A DNA stretch of 64,000 nucleotides, taken from Phyllobacteriaceae bacterium (GTDB lineage Bacteria; Pseudomonadota; Alphaproteobacteria; Rhizobiales; Rhizobiaceae). The DNA lies in contig PAPF01000009.1 of the NCBI GenBank assembly GCA_002708825.1, forward strand, positions 208,650-272,649, given 5' to 3'. Made by a program: the position numbers and the translations under genes. This document shows, one piece after another, positions 50,801 through 60,079 of this stretch (position 1 is its first letter; every line of letters starts with the position of its first letter). Under the pieces are notes generated by a model that saw only the letters and a program-made list of their open reading frames with translations, did no database searches and had not been told where the DNA came from.

Positions 50801-51317
50801 CGCGAACCGCATACTCGCCGACATCGCGCACAGTGCCCGTGCGCTCGAAACCGCTCGTTTCCAACCGGCGGATCAGCGCTTCCATGGCGATCTGGTTGCC
50901 CGGCTTGAGCGTCAGGCTCTGTGCCGCGATCACCTCGCGCGGCGGAATGCGCTGCAGCAGCGCATTGGCAGACATCAGCACGATGGCGCGGTGCGGCCTT
51001 TCAGCCAGCGCGATCAGCGCGGCAAGCGAATCGAGCCGGCGCGCGGCGGCGTCCGAACCCGGTGACACGCGGTCATAGGGCAGGCAGTCCCAGGCGGGCA
51101 GTTCGAGAACGGGGACGCCGGGAGCGGCATAGGCCAGCGCCTGTGCCAGTTGCGGAATCCGCGCGCCGTCACGTGCCACGAAGACGAGCGGACGTTTCGC
51201 CGCCGCCTCAGCCGACAGCCGCGCCAGCGCGAAGGCCTCGTAGCCGTCCGCAACGCCGTCTATGATGACGGCGCGATGCAGGTCCGGCCTCACGCCGATC
51301 GGGGCAAGCAATGTCAT
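47829..51317 (-). CDS. mfd: transcription-repair coupling factor
   Basis: 1162 codons, full length. The N-terminal UvrB-homology region contains ELPAWDCLPYDRVSPGSD. A CarD-like RNA polymerase interaction domain (around residue 500) reads GDVVVHAEHGIGRFMGL, with LPVENIDLLSRYGSE. Helicase motifs: GDVGFGKTEVALRAAFVA (Walker A), LLIIDEEQHFGVKHKER (II), LSATPIPRTLQLSL (III), and later HRADMFGLAQLYQLRGRVGR (VI). The C-terminal TRCF domain ends MTQLAKLAEAA. It removes stalled RNA polymerase and recruits UvrA. The gene lies 20 bases after sdhE, as in other Hyphomicrobiales. Confidence 0.97.
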   Translation of the reverse strand: MTLLAPIGVRPDLHRAVIIDGVADGYEAFALARLSAEAAAKRPLVFVARDGARIPQLAQALAYAAPGVPVLELPAWDCLPYDRVSPGSDAAARRLDSLAALIALAERPHRAIVLMSANALLQRIPPREVIAAQSLTLKPGNQIAMEALIRRLETSGFERTGTVRDVGEYAVRGGILDLFVPGADEPLRLDFFGDTLESIRAFDPATQRTTGQHKQMRLEAMSEVALTPETISRFRRAYIEAFGAPQRDDALYQSVTEGRRFAGMEHWLPLFYEGLETVFDLLPHAPFVFDHLAHEALDGRVAQIREHYEARRNQGESAGGVPYRPVPPESLYLTREEAERRASERLNIALTPFDQPFTEGRYILHAQAQQARNFAEERADPGANVFDHVVRHVSGLRSAGNRVIIAGWTEGSLDRLSQILAEHGLGGMEPAATLEEAERLKGQAIALSVLPIEHGFTAPGLAVIAEQDMLGDRLVRRSKRRGKGADFISEVSSLAAGDVVVHAEHGIGRFMGLRTIEAAGAPHDCLELHYAGDGKLFLPVENIDLLSRYGSEASEAVLDRLGGVAWQARKAKLKKKLLEMAGQLIRIAAEREMRGAPKLAPPEGLYGEFAARFPYEETEDQQTAIDAIIEDLGKGKPMDRLVCGDVGFGKTEVALRAAFVAAMEGLQVAVVAPTTLLSRQHFKTFSQRFAGLPVTVRQASRFVGAKELAETKKGISDGTVDIVVGTHALLGASVKFARLGLLIIDEEQHFGVKHKERLKELKSDVHVLTLSATPIPRTLQLSLSGVRELSLITTPPVDRMAVRTFISPFDPVVIRETLLRERYRGGQSFYVVPRIADLDEIRTFLAEQVPELKVAVAHGQIAAGELDDIMNAFYDGQYDVLLSTTIVESGLDIPTANTLIVHRADMFGLAQLYQLRGRVGRSKLRAYALFTLPARKSLTTTAERRLKVLQSLDTLGAGFQLASHDLDIRGAGNLLGEEQSGHIREVGYELYQQMLEEAVQEIRGEEIASDSGWSPQISVGTSVMIPEHYVPDLQLRMGLYRRLADLTTPQEIDGFGAELIDRFGPLPDEVQHLLKIVYIKALCRKANVEKLDAGPKGVVIQFRDKQFPNPAALVQYIAGQGSLAKIRPDQSVFLMRDLPSQEKRLAGAAVVMTQLAKLAEAA

Positions 51318-51337
51318 GTCGGTCCGTCCTGCGTCGT

Positions 51338-51625
51338 TCAGAACGTCATCTGGTCGCGATGGGCAAGGATCTTGCGGTAGATCGCGGTGTCATGCTCGCG
51401 CGGAACCGGTTTCTCGCCCATGATCCATTTGAACAGGTCCTGGTCGTTCTCGGCCATCAGCGTTTCGAGCTGGTCGAGTTCCTCGTCGGAAAGGCTGCGA
51501 ATCATGGCGTCGCAAAAGCCGCCGAACACCAGGTCCATCTCCCGCATGCCACGATGCCAGGCGCGGAACATGATCTTGCGCCTGCGCGTGTCGAGATCTG
51601 CCGATGTATGCGTGGGTCCGCTCAT
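51338..51625 (-). CDS. sdhE: succinate dehydrogenase assembly factor 2 (FAD assembly factor SdhE)
   Basis: 95 codons. Residues 15-40 read RRKIMFRAWHRGMREMDLVF with the invariant RGxxExD motif used to attach FAD covalently to succinate dehydrogenase. The rest is a compact helical bundle (LEDLMAEND-like segment LETLMAENDQDLFKWIMG). It is upstream of mfd on the same strand and divergent from recG. Confidence 0.95.
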   Translation of the reverse strand: MSGPTHTSADLDTRRRKIMFRAWHRGMREMDLVFGGFCDAMIRSLSDEELDQLETLMAENDQDLFKWIMGEKPVPREHDTAIYRKILAHRDQMTF

Positions 51626-51724
51626 AGCCTTGCCATGGTTCCTGTGTGTCGCCGAAGCATATAGAGGTGAAAAGCCGTCCTGTCAGCCTTTCCCGCACGC
51701 AAGCACGCTCCTAATGTGCCAGCC

Positions 51725-53827
51725 ATGAGACCATCCGTCCTCGATCCCCTGTTTGCACCGGTCACGTCCATCGATGGCGTCGGCCCGAAGCTGGCCGCGC
51801 TGATCGCGAAGATCGTGCCAGGCGATCTGGCCGGACGCGAGGCGCGCATAGCCGACCTGGTCTTCACCCTGCCCCATTCCGTCATCGACCGCCGTTTCAG
51901 GCCCGGGGTGGCCAATGCGCCGGAGGGGACAATCGTCACGCTCGATCTTTCCATAGACCAGCACCAGCCGCCGCCACGCGGCCGCGCCAACCTGCCCTAT
52001 CGTGTCATCGCGCATGACGCGACGGGCGAGATCGCGCTGACCTTTTTCCATGCCAAGCCCGCCTGGCTGGAAAAGCTCCTGCCGGAAGGCGGTGAAGTCA
52101 CGGTCTCCGGCAAGGTGGAATGGTTCAATGGCCGTGCCTCAATGGTTCATCCAGACCATATTGCCCGGCCGGGCGAGACGTTTCCCGATGTCGAGCCGGT
52201 CTATCCGCTGACCGCCGGCCTGTCCGGCCGCGTGCTCCGCAAGGCCGTCGTTGGTGCCCTCGCCCGCCTGCCGGACCTTCCCGAATGGCTGGACGCAGAA
52301 GTCATGCGCCGGCAAAATTTTCCGACCTTCGCCGACTCATTGAATCGCCTCCACGAACCGCGCGATGCTCTCGATGTGAGTGCGGAATCGGTTGCCCGGC
52401 GGCGCCTTGCCTATGACGAGTTCCTGGCCGGGCAACTGTCACTCGCCATGGTCCGCGCCCGGATGAAACGCTTGTCCGGGCGGCCCTTGCCCGGCACCGG
52501 AGTATTGAAAGAGAAACTGCGCGCGGCCTTGCCCTATGGCCTGACCGGCGCCCAGGAACGCGCCATCGCGGACATTTCCGCCGATCTCGCTGCCCCGGAT
52601 CGGATGCTGCGCCTCCTCCAGGGCGATGTCGGAGCCGGCAAGACCGTGGTCGGCCTCATGGCCATGATGCAGGCCGCCGAATCCGGCGCGCAATCGGCCT
52701 TGCTGGCGCCGACGGAAATCCTCGCACGCCAGCATTTCGCGACCATTGCCCCGCTGGCCGAAGCCGCCGGATTGAGGGCTGCCATCCTGACCGGGCGGGA
52801 AAAGGGCCGCGACCGCGCAGCGATTCTCGCCGGACTTGCCGATGGCTCCATCCACCTGGCCGTCGGCACCCATGCGCTTTTTCAGGAAGGCGTCGCCTTT
52901 CACGACCTCGGCCTTGCCGTTGTCGACGAGCAACACCGCTTCGGCGTGCACCAACGTCTTGCGATGACCGCCAAGGGCACGGCACCGGACATGCTGGTCA
53001 TGACCGCCACGCCCATTCCGCGTACCCTGGTCCTCTCGGCCTTCGGCGACATGGATGTTTCGCGCCTCGACGAAAAGCCTGCCGGCCGCAAACCTGTCCG
53101 CACCGTGACGCTGCCCGCCGAGCGCCTTGATGAACTGGTGGAACGCATGCGCGCGGCAGTCGCAGAAGGTCAGAAGGTCTACTGGATCTGTCCGCTTGTG
53201 GAGGAATCGGAGGAAGTGGAACTGACCGCTGCCGAAGACCGCTTCCGCTCGCTCCAGCCGGTCTTCGGCGACCGGGTCGGCCTTGTTCACGGGCGCATGA
53301 GCGGGCCGGAAAAGGATGCCGCCATGAGCGCCTTCAAGGAGGGTCGCACCCGCCTGCTTGTTGGCACGACGGTGATCGAGGTCGGCGTCGACGTGCCGGA
53401 CGCCACCATCATCGTGATCGAACATGCAGAGCGGTTCGGACTCGCGCAACTGCACCAGTTGCGCGGGCGCGTCGGTCGCGGTTCGGCCGAATCGTCCTGT
53501 GTGCTCGTCTACAAGGGCCCGCTGGGGGAAACGGCCCACCGCCGGCTGGAAGTGATGCGCGAAACCGAGGACGGCTTCGTCATCGCGGAAGAGGATCTCA
53601 AGCTGCGCGGCGAAGGCGAATTGCTCGGCACACGGCAGTCCGGCACGCCGGGCTTCCGCGTTGCGCGCATCGACGCGCATGGCGACCTGCTGGCCATTGC
53701 GCGCGACGATGCACGGTTCATCCTGGCAAAAGACCCCGAACTGGAAACGCCACGCGGACAGGCGCTGCGCATCCTGCTCTACCTGTTCGGCCGGGACGAG
53801 GCGATCCGGCTCCTGCGCGCCGGTTGA
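51725..53827 (+). CDS. recG: ATP-dependent DNA helicase RecG
   Basis: 700 codons from ATG 51725 (GTG 51716 would add three residues). The N-terminal wedge domain has the OB-fold around TLDLSIDQHQPPPRGRANLP. Helicase motifs: LLQGDVGAGKTVVGLMAMM (Walker A), VVDEQHRFGVHQR (II), MTATPIPRTLVLSAFGD (III), LLVGTTVIEVGVDVP (V) and QLRGRVGRGSAESSCVLVY (VI), plus the C-terminal LKLRGEGELLGTRQSGTPGF of the TRG hairpin. It remodels stalled forks and Holliday junctions. It converges on the DUF502 gene, with only five bases between the stops. Confidence 0.96.
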   Translation: MRPSVLDPLFAPVTSIDGVGPKLAALIAKIVPGDLAGREARIADLVFTLPHSVIDRRFRPGVANAPEGTIVTLDLSIDQHQPPPRGRANLPYRVIAHDATGEIALTFFHAKPAWLEKLLPEGGEVTVSGKVEWFNGRASMVHPDHIARPGETFPDVEPVYPLTAGLSGRVLRKAVVGALARLPDLPEWLDAEVMRRQNFPTFADSLNRLHEPRDALDVSAESVARRRLAYDEFLAGQLSLAMVRARMKRLSGRPLPGTGVLKEKLRAALPYGLTGAQERAIADISADLAAPDRMLRLLQGDVGAGKTVVGLMAMMQAAESGAQSALLAPTEILARQHFATIAPLAEAAGLRAAILTGREKGRDRAAILAGLADGSIHLAVGTHALFQEGVAFHDLGLAVVDEQHRFGVHQRLAMTAKGTAPDMLVMTATPIPRTLVLSAFGDMDVSRLDEKPAGRKPVRTVTLPAERLDELVERMRAAVAEGQKVYWICPLVEESEEVELTAAEDRFRSLQPVFGDRVGLVHGRMSGPEKDAAMSAFKEGRTRLLVGTTVIEVGVDVPDATIIVIEHAERFGLAQLHQLRGRVGRGSAESSCVLVYKGPLGETAHRRLEVMRETEDGFVIAEEDLKLRGEGELLGTRQSGTPGFRVARIDAHGDLLAIARDDARFILAKDPELETPRGQALRILLYLFGRDEAIRLLRAG

Positions 53828-53832
53828 ACTGT

Positions 53833-54573
53833 CTACTCGGCCGCGGGTTTGCTGTGTTGCGAAGGTTCTCCGGAAGAAAGCTCCGGCGGTGTCACAAGGC
53901 CTTCCTTCTGGGCGAGTTCCTTGGTTTTCGCCTGGTATTCGGGCGTCACGAGACCCGCTGAAATGATCAGCTTGGCCGCTTCCTCCACAGTCATGTCCAG
54001 CACGTGGACATCCTTGCGGGGAACGAACAGGAGAAAGCCTGATGTCGGGTTCGGTGTCGTGGGCAGGAAGACGGCGATGGTGTCGCCGCTTTCGCGTTGC
54101 AGGATCTGGCGGACCTCCCCCTGCGCTTCCGTCGCGATGAAGACCAGCGCCCAAAGTCCCTTGCGCGGATACTCGACCAGCGCGACCTGTTTGAACGTGT
54201 CCGACTTGTCCGAAAGCACTGTCTCGATGATCTGCTTGAGCCCGCGATAGATGGATCGCACCAGCGGCATCTGGCCAAGCAGGTCCTCACCGAAATTGAT
54301 GATCGAACGCCCGATGAAATTGGCCGTCAGGAACCCGATCAGCGTGATCGAGACCAGCGCGACGATCAGCCCGAACCCGGGAACCGGGAACGGCAGGTAG
54401 AAATCGGGATTGTAACGCGCCGGGATATAGGGCTTCACCCACCCGTCCACCCAGCCGATGAAGGTCCAGGCGAGCCACGCTGTCACAGCCAGCGGGGCGA
54501 GCACGACGAAACCGGTCAAAAAGTAATTGCGCAGCCGCATCATGGCTGACCGCTTGTGCGGTGTTTCGCTCAT
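53833..54573 (-). CDS. DUF502 family membrane protein
   Basis: 246 codons. Two hydrophobic segments: GFVVLAPLAVTAWLAWTFIG (about 16-35) and FGLIVALVSITLIGFLTANF (about 72-91). LGQMPLVRSIYRGLKQIIET and PTTPNPTSGFLLFVPRKDVH are the conserved DUF502 motifs. A 45-residue polar C-terminal tail is rich in E, K and P. It lies 94 bases after glmS on the same strand (upstream side) and next to recG, the usual arrangement in this order. Function unknown. Confidence 0.93.
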   Translation of the reverse strand: MSETPHKRSAMMRLRNYFLTGFVVLAPLAVTAWLAWTFIGWVDGWVKPYIPARYNPDFYLPFPVPGFGLIVALVSITLIGFLTANFIGRSIINFGEDLLGQMPLVRSIYRGLKQIIETVLSDKSDTFKQVALVEYPRKGLWALVFIATEAQGEVRQILQRESGDTIAVFLPTTPNPTSGFLLFVPRKDVHVLDMTVEEAAKLIISAGLVTPEYQAKTKELAQKEGLVTPPELSSGEPSQHSKPAAE

Positions 54574-54667
54574 TCCTGGTCCTGCTCACGGGAGGCCGAC
54601 GACGCACCTAATCTAGTGCGCCGCAACATCGATTGAAAGAGCGAAGAATACAGTCTTTCCGCTATGC

Positions 54668-56491
54668 CTATTCGACGGTGACCGATTTGGCCAGGTTGCG
54701 CGGCTGGTCCACGTCGGTGCCCATGAAAACGGCGGTGTGATAGGCCAGCATCTGGATCGGCAGGGCGTAGATGATGGGTTCGATAAACTCCGGAACATCC
54801 GGCAACACAATGGTGTCCATCGTCTTGACGGTGGAGGCCGCGGCGCCCTTCCGGTCGGTGATCAGGATGATCTTGCCGCCGCGCGCGGCCACTTCCTGCA
54901 TGTTGGACACCGTTTTCTCGAAGATGCGGTCATGCGGCGCGATGACGATGACCGGCATGTCCTCGTCGATCAGCGCGATGGGCCCGTGCTTCAGTTCGCC
55001 CGCCGCATAGCCTTCCGCGTGGATGTAGGAAATCTCCTTGAGCTTCAGCGCCCCTTCCATGGCCAGCGGGAAATTGGTGTCACGGCCCAGATAGAGCACG
55101 TGCTTGTAGCTGGCGAGGTCCCGGGCGACACGCTCGATCTGGCCTTCCAGGTGCAGCACCTGCGAGGCGAGGCGCGGGGCTTCTGCCAGATCGCGCACGA
55201 GTTCGGCTTCGCGGTCTGCCGTGATCGCGCCGCGCTTGGCGGCCGCGCGCACCACCAGGGCGGCCAGCACCGACAACTGGCATGTGAAGGCCTTCGTTGA
55301 GGCGACGCCGATCTCGGGGCCCGCGAAGGTCGGAAACACGGCGTCGGATTCGCGGGCGATGGTGGATTCCCGCACGTTGACGACCGAGCCGATGGTCATG
55401 CCTTGCGCCTTGCAGTAGCGCAGTGACGCCAGCGTGTCGGCGGTTTCGCCGGACTGGGAGACGAAGATCGCCGCGTCACCGGCACCCAGCGGCATTTCGC
55501 GATAGCGGAACTCCGAGGCAATATCGATGTCGACCGGCAGGCGAGCATGGCGCTCGAACCAGTATTTCGCGACGAGGCCGGCATAGAATGCGGTGCCGCA
55601 GGCAGAGATGGTCAGCCGTTTCGTCGCCGCGAAATCGATGGCCGAATTCAGCGGCCGTGCCGAATGGGTGGAAAAATCGATATAGTTGGACAGCGTGTGG
55701 GCGATGACTTCCGGCTGCTCGTAGATTTCCTTCTGCATGAAGTGCCGGTGGTTGCCCTTGTCCACCAGGAAGGCGGTGCCGACAGATTTCTGCCGCGGGC
55801 GCTCCACCTTCGCCCCGCTCTCGTCGAAGATTTCCAGGCTGCGCGAGGTCAGAACCGCCCAGTCGCCGTCTTCCAGATAGGTGATGACATCGGTGAACGG
55901 GGCGAGCGCGATGGCGTCCGACCCGATATACATGTCCCCCTCGCCAAATCCGATGGCCAGCGGCGAGCCGCGCCGCGCAGCCACGAGAAGGTCTTCTTCG
56001 CCGTTGAACATGATCGCCAGCGCAAAGGCGCCGCGCAGCCGCGGCAGGCATTCGCGCACGGCATCGACCGGCGCAAGGCCCTTGTCGAGCGACCGGGTGA
56101 TCAGTTGCGCCACGGCCTCGGTGTCCGTGTCGGTCTCGAAGCGGTAGCCATCGGCCTCCAGTTCGTTGCGCAGTTCCCAGAAGTTCTCGATGATGCCGTT
56201 GTGGACGACGGCAACGCGCCCCGTGGCATGGGGATGCGCGTTCTTTTCGTTCGGTGCGCCATGGGTGGCCCAGCGGGTGTGGCCGATGCCGATATGACCG
56301 GCCAGCGGCTCGGCCTTCAGCCGGTTCTCCAGGTTGACCAGCTTGCCCTCGGCGCGCCGGCGCTGCAGCACGCCGCTTTCCAGCGTGGCGACACCTGCGG
56401 AATCATAACCGCGATATTCCAGCCGCTTCAGGGCATCCACCAGGAGCGGCGCCACAGATTCCCTGCCCACTATGCCGACGATTCCGCACAT
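54668..56491 (-). CDS. glmS: glutamine-fructose-6-phosphate aminotransferase (isomerizing)
   Basis: 607 codons. The start MCGIVGIVGRESVAPLLVDA provides the N-terminal Cys nucleophile of the class II glutamine amidotransferase domain, with HTRWATHGAPNEKNAHPH for glutamine binding. The C-terminal half has two SIS domains (LTISACGTAFYAGLVAKYWF, VSQSGETADTLASLRYCK, YLGRDTNFPLAMEGALKLKE) and ends in DQPRNLAKSVTVE. It converts fructose-6-phosphate and glutamine to glucosamine-6-phosphate, the first step of UDP-GlcNAc synthesis, and is encoded next to glmU, which does the last steps. Confidence 0.98.
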   Translation of the reverse strand: MCGIVGIVGRESVAPLLVDALKRLEYRGYDSAGVATLESGVLQRRRAEGKLVNLENRLKAEPLAGHIGIGHTRWATHGAPNEKNAHPHATGRVAVVHNGIIENFWELRNELEADGYRFETDTDTEAVAQLITRSLDKGLAPVDAVRECLPRLRGAFALAIMFNGEEDLLVAARRGSPLAIGFGEGDMYIGSDAIALAPFTDVITYLEDGDWAVLTSRSLEIFDESGAKVERPRQKSVGTAFLVDKGNHRHFMQKEIYEQPEVIAHTLSNYIDFSTHSARPLNSAIDFAATKRLTISACGTAFYAGLVAKYWFERHARLPVDIDIASEFRYREMPLGAGDAAIFVSQSGETADTLASLRYCKAQGMTIGSVVNVRESTIARESDAVFPTFAGPEIGVASTKAFTCQLSVLAALVVRAAAKRGAITADREAELVRDLAEAPRLASQVLHLEGQIERVARDLASYKHVLYLGRDTNFPLAMEGALKLKEISYIHAEGYAAGELKHGPIALIDEDMPVIVIAPHDRIFEKTVSNMQEVAARGGKIILITDRKGAAASTVKTMDTIVLPDVPEFIEPIIYALPIQMLAYHTAVFMGTDVDQPRNLAKSVTVE

Positions 56492-56580
56492 GCCGATTCC
56501 GCGCCTTCCTGTATCCGGAGAGTTCCGTCACCCCTCGCGGGTCGATAGCAGGACGGAACACTGAAGCCAAAATCACAATG

Positions 56581-56611
56581 CGTTTCAGCGGGTTTCATCC
56601 CGGTTGAAACG
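56581..56611. terminator. hairpin between glmU and glmS, possible partial terminator
   Basis: CGTTTCAG-CGGG and CCCG-G-TTGAAACG form a 12-base-pair stem with one bulge and a six-base loop TTTCAT. On the minus strand it is followed by CATTGTGATTTT, only weakly T-rich. It may terminate or attenuate glmU transcripts before glmS, or stabilise processed ends; the 203-base glmU-glmS gap otherwise shows nothing else. Confidence 0.45.
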
Positions 56612-56694
56612 TTTCCTTCCTTGGCAGTAGAGCACATTTCCCATTACCAAATGGACAACGCCCCCGGCCTTTGCGATCTATCCGGCCCGCACCG

Positions 56695-58056
56695 TCACGG
56701 CTTCTTTTTCGCCGCCTTCTCGGCCGCGAACCGCTCGCGCGGCCGCGTCGCCATTCCCGGCTTGTTTTGCTGGCGGCCGCGGGCGAACGCTACCGCATCG
56801 TCCGGCACGTCGTCGGTGACGACCGACCCCGATGCCACATAGGCATTGTCACCGATGGCAACGGGCGCCACCAGCGCCGAATTGGAGCCGATGAAGGCGC
56901 CGGCGCCGATGCGCGTGACGTGCTTGTTGTATCCGTCATAATTGCAGGTGATCGTGCCCGCGCCGATATTCGCGCCCGGCCCGATCTCGGCATCGCCGAT
57001 ATAGGTCAGGTGATTGACCTTCGCACCTTCGCCGATCACCGCCTTCTTGATCTCGCAGAAATTGCCGACCTTCGATTTCGCCTGCAGTTCGGCGCCCGGC
57101 CGCAACCGCGCGAACGGACCAACCGACGCGCCGGCGCCGATTTCGGCACCCTCCAGATGGCTGAAGGCATGGATGACAGCCGGCCCGGTGATGGCGACGC
57201 CCGGCCCGAACACGACATTCGGTTCGATCACCGTCTCGGCTGCGATCTCGGTATCCCAGCAGAAGAACACGGTGTCCGGCGCCTGCAGCGTCACGCCGTC
57301 GAGCATGGCCTGGCGGCGGCGGCGCTGCTGCCAGATCTTTTCCGCTTCCGCCAGTTCCACCCGGTTGTTGATGCCGAGCACCGATTCGAAGGCGACCTCC
57401 GTTGCCACGACGGACAGCCCCTGTTGGCGCGCGATCGCCACGATGTCGGTGAGGTAATACTCGCCCTTGGCATTGTCATTGCCCACCGCGTCGAGCAGCG
57501 CCAGCGCGTGTGCGCCGGAAATCGCCATCAGCCCGCCATTGCAGAAGTCGATGGCGCGCTCGGCGTCGCTTGCGTCCCTGTCCTCGCGAATCGCGACAAG
57601 TTCCCCGTCGTCCACGATCAGCCGCCCGTAGCCGGCCGGATCGGCGGCACGGAAACCCATCACCACCACATGGGCGCCGTCTGCAAGTTTCTGACGCGCT
57701 GCCGAAAGGTCGGCAGGATCGATCAGGGGCGTATCCCCGAACATGACAAGCACGTCGTCATGTCCCTTTTCCAGCGCGGCGCGCGCGGCGAGCACCGCGT
57801 GGGCGGTGCCGAGGCGCTCGGCCTGGAGATAGGTCTCGGCATGAGGAGCGAATGGCGCGACTGCGGCGCGCACCGTATCGGCATCGCGTCCGACCACCAG
57901 CGCCACATCGCCAGAACCCGATTCGCTCGCCGCGCGCACGACATGGGCGGCCATGGGCAGTCCGGCGATCTCGTGCAGCACCTTGGAGCGGCTGCTCTTC
58001 ATCCGCGTGCCTTCGCCGGCAGCCAGGATCACCGAAAGGCAGGTTCTTTCGCTCAT
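56695..58056 (-). CDS. glmU: bifunctional UDP-GlcNAc pyrophosphorylase / glucosamine-1-phosphate acetyltransferase
   Basis: 453 codons. The N-terminal uridyltransferase domain has [20 protein letters not shown] (nucleotide binding). The C-terminal left-handed beta-helix is made of hexapeptide repeats ([40 protein letters not shown]), with acetyltransferase residues in [20 protein letters not shown] and [20 protein letters not shown]. It makes UDP-GlcNAc for peptidoglycan and lipid A. The C-terminus is lysine-rich ([10 protein letters not shown]). Confidence 0.98.
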   Translation of the reverse strand: MSERTCLSVILAAGEGTRMKSSRSKVLHEIAGLPMAAHVVRAASESGSGDVALVVGRDADTVRAAVAPFAPHAETYLQAERLGTAHAVLAARAALEKGHDDVLVMFGDTPLIDPADLSAARQKLADGAHVVVMGFRAADPAGYGRLIVDDGELVAIREDRDASDAERAIDFCNGGLMAISGAHALALLDAVGNDNAKGEYYLTDIVAIARQQGLSVVATEVAFESVLGINNRVELAEAEKIWQQRRRRQAMLDGVTLQAPDTVFFCWDTEIAAETVIEPNVVFGPGVAITGPAVIHAFSHLEGAEIGAGASVGPFARLRPGAELQAKSKVGNFCEIKKAVIGEGAKVNHLTYIGDAEIGPGANIGAGTITCNYDGYNKHVTRIGAGAFIGSNSALVAPVAIGDNAYVASGSVVTDDVPDDAVAFARGRQQNKPGMATRPRERFAAEKAAKKKP

Positions 58057-58256
58057 GTCTCATCCCTCGCTGGGCCGCGCCGGGCAGCACCTGCCCAGGA
58101 CCCCGTTGCATGCTTCGCCCGGCCATGGTTTTAAGATGTTCCGCGTCCGGCTGGAACGGTTTCCTGCAAGGAATTGGCCCGAGGGTCAACAATCCGTTCA
58201 GACGCCGCCTTTTTCGCAGTCCGGCCACCCGGCCGTCCGTTCAGGAAAGCTCAGTC

Positions 58257-59204
58257 TTGGAAGCCCCCTCGCCCGCCCGCATGGCCATCGCATTCGCGGT
58301 CATGGCCGTCACGCCGCTCTTCTTCTCGTCCAACCTGATCTTCGGCCGCGGCGTGATCGGCGAGGTGGCGCCGTTCACGCTCGCCTTCCTGCGCTGGCTC
58401 TTCGTGGCGCTCGCCCTGGCGCCCGTTCTCTACCGGCAGCGTGAAGCGGTGGCCGGCATGTTTCGCTCCCATTCGCCGCTGCTCCTGGTGGAGGGATTTC
58501 TCGGCATGTGGATCTGCGGCGCCATCGTCTATGTCGCGCTCACCATGACGACGGCGACCAACGGGACCCTCATCTACACGACCTCGCCGGTCATCATCAT
58601 CATCCTGGAGGCAATCTTCTTCGGACGCGCCATCGGCTGGCGCGAGGCCCTGGGAAGCCTGATCGCCTTTGCCGGCGTCGCCGTGATCGTGCTCAAGGGC
58701 GACCTCGCCACGCTGGCGACCCTGACGTTCAATCCCGGCGATATCCTGTTCATTCTCGCGGCCATCGCCTGGGCGATCTATTCCGTCCTGATGCGCCGCG
58801 ACGAGTTCAAGGCCGTCGGCAACATCGCATCCCTCGGCATTGTCGCAGCATTTGGCGCTCTTTGCCTGGCGCCCTTCGCCCTGGTTGAATTCGCCTCGGG
58901 CGCGGCCATGCCCGTGACGCTGACCGCGTGGGGCAGCATTGCCGGCATTGTTCTGTTCGCCTCGCTGATCGCCTTCGGCGGTTTCCAGTTCGGGGTGCGT
59001 GTCCTGGGCCCGTCGCTAGCCGCCGTCTTCATGTACCTGCTGCCGCCCTACGGCGTGACGCTCGCCGTCCTGCTGCTGGGCGAAAGCTTCCGGCCCTTCC
59101 ATGCCGCGGGCATCGTCATGGTCATGGGCGGCATCATCCTCGCCACCTTCCCTGCCCGATGGCTGGCCGGCAAACTGTCCCGGCCGGCGCAGAAACGCGC
59201 CTGA
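58257..59204 (+). CDS. DMT superfamily transporter with two EamA domains
   Basis: About 315 codons from TTG 58257 (AGGAAAG seven bases upstream) or 307 from ATG 58281. Ten predicted membrane segments in two EamA halves; APFTLAFLRWLFVALALAP and TNGTLIYTTSPVIIIILEAI belong to the first, GVRVLGPSLAAVFMYLLPPY and LLLGESFRPFHAAGIVMVMG to the second. It is probably an inner-membrane exporter of amino acids or metabolites; the substrate is unknown. It is divergent from glmU and convergent with the CcdA-like gene. Confidence 0.92.
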   Translation: MEAPSPARMAIAFAVMAVTPLFFSSNLIFGRGVIGEVAPFTLAFLRWLFVALALAPVLYRQREAVAGMFRSHSPLLLVEGFLGMWICGAIVYVALTMTTATNGTLIYTTSPVIIIILEAIFFGRAIGWREALGSLIAFAGVAVIVLKGDLATLATLTFNPGDILFILAAIAWAIYSVLMRRDEFKAVGNIASLGIVAAFGALCLAPFALVEFASGAAMPVTLTAWGSIAGIVLFASLIAFGGFQFGVRVLGPSLAAVFMYLLPPYGVTLAVLLLGESFRPFHAAGIVMVMGGIILATFPARWLAGKLSRPAQKRA

Positions 59205-59208
59205 GCGG

Positions 59209-59943
59209 TCAGCCGATCTGCTGGAACACGGGGAAGGTTTCGAGCAGCCAGAAGCTCATCGCCTGCATGCCGCCTGTCATGAAGAGAATTCCGGCCACCA
59301 CCAGCAGCGCGCCCATGCCCTTCTCGACCTTCCCGAGATGCACGCGGAACCGCGAAAGGAACCGCATGAAGGCGCCCGAAAACACCGCCGCGAGCAGGAA
59401 GGGAATGCCGAGTCCGGCGGAATAGACGGCCAACATGACTGCGCCCTCACCGGCCGTGTCGCGTGCGCCGGCGAGCGTGAGGATCGAGCCGAGCACCGGC
59501 CCGATGCAGGGCGTCCACCCGAATGCGAAGGCCAGTCCCATGACATAGGCCGCCGCCAGGCTGGCCGGCTTTCCCTCGGCCTGGAAACGCGCCTCCCGCG
59601 ACAGGAAGGGAATGCGGATGATGCCGAGGAAGTTGAGCCCCATGATGATGATGACGATACCCGCGGCAATGGCCAGCGGTTCCTGCCACAGCCTGAGCAG
59701 CCGCCCGATGGCATAGGCCGAGGCGCCGAGCGCGATGAACACGGTGGAGAAGCCGGCCACGAAGGCAAGCGAGGCGGCAATCAGCGCCTGGCGCGGCCGC
59801 GCCGCTGCGGCTCCATCGGCACGGAAATCGTCCACGGAAACGCCGGCCATGTAGCAAAGGTATGGCGGCACGAGCGGCAGCACACAGGGCGAAAGAAACG
59901 ACAATGCACCTGCCCCCAGTGCGCTGAGATATCCGTAGTCCAT
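59209..59943 (-). CDS. cytochrome c biogenesis protein CcdA-like (thiol-disulfide transmembrane carrier)
   Basis: 244 codons from ATG 59943. Six transmembrane helices; the redox Cys pair is in LSFLSPCVLPLVPPYLCYMAG and FGWTPCIGPVLGSILTLAG, the two Cys of CcdA/DsbD-beta. It moves reducing equivalents from cytoplasmic thioredoxin to the periplasm for cytochrome c maturation. The longer open frame upstream has no ribosome site or homology. It is followed by the convergent EamA gene, and a terminator lies between it and secG. Confidence 0.93.
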   Translation of the reverse strand: MDYGYLSALGAGALSFLSPCVLPLVPPYLCYMAGVSVDDFRADGAAAARPRQALIAASLAFVAGFSTVFIALGASAYAIGRLLRLWQEPLAIAAGIVIIIMGLNFLGIIRIPFLSREARFQAEGKPASLAAAYVMGLAFAFGWTPCIGPVLGSILTLAGARDTAGEGAVMLAVYSAGLGIPFLLAAVFSGAFMRFLSRFRVHLGKVEKGMGALLVVAGILFMTGGMQAMSFWLLETFPVFQQIG

Positions 59944-60019
59944 GCCGTTGCCCCGTTTCTGTCCAGACGGCGCACCTATAGCGCCACCACACTTCACGCG
60001 CCAATGACCAAAACGCGAG

Positions 60020-60053
60020 ACAAAATGAAACAGGCGGCCAGTTCCGGGCCGCC
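60020..60053 (-). terminator. Rho-independent terminator after secG
   Basis: On the minus strand GGCGGCC (60053-60047) and GGCCGCC (60039-60033) form a seven-base-pair stem around a seven-base loop, followed by TGTTTCATTTTG, a T-rich tail. It is 27 bases after the secG stop at 60080. Confidence 0.65.
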
Positions 60054-60079
60054 CGTGTGAAAGGTCTTCGCTGCGGGCC

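Noticed and set aside
52439-54154. 571-codon minus-strand open frame opposite recG
   Set aside because: Antisense shadow; recG is complete on the plus strand.
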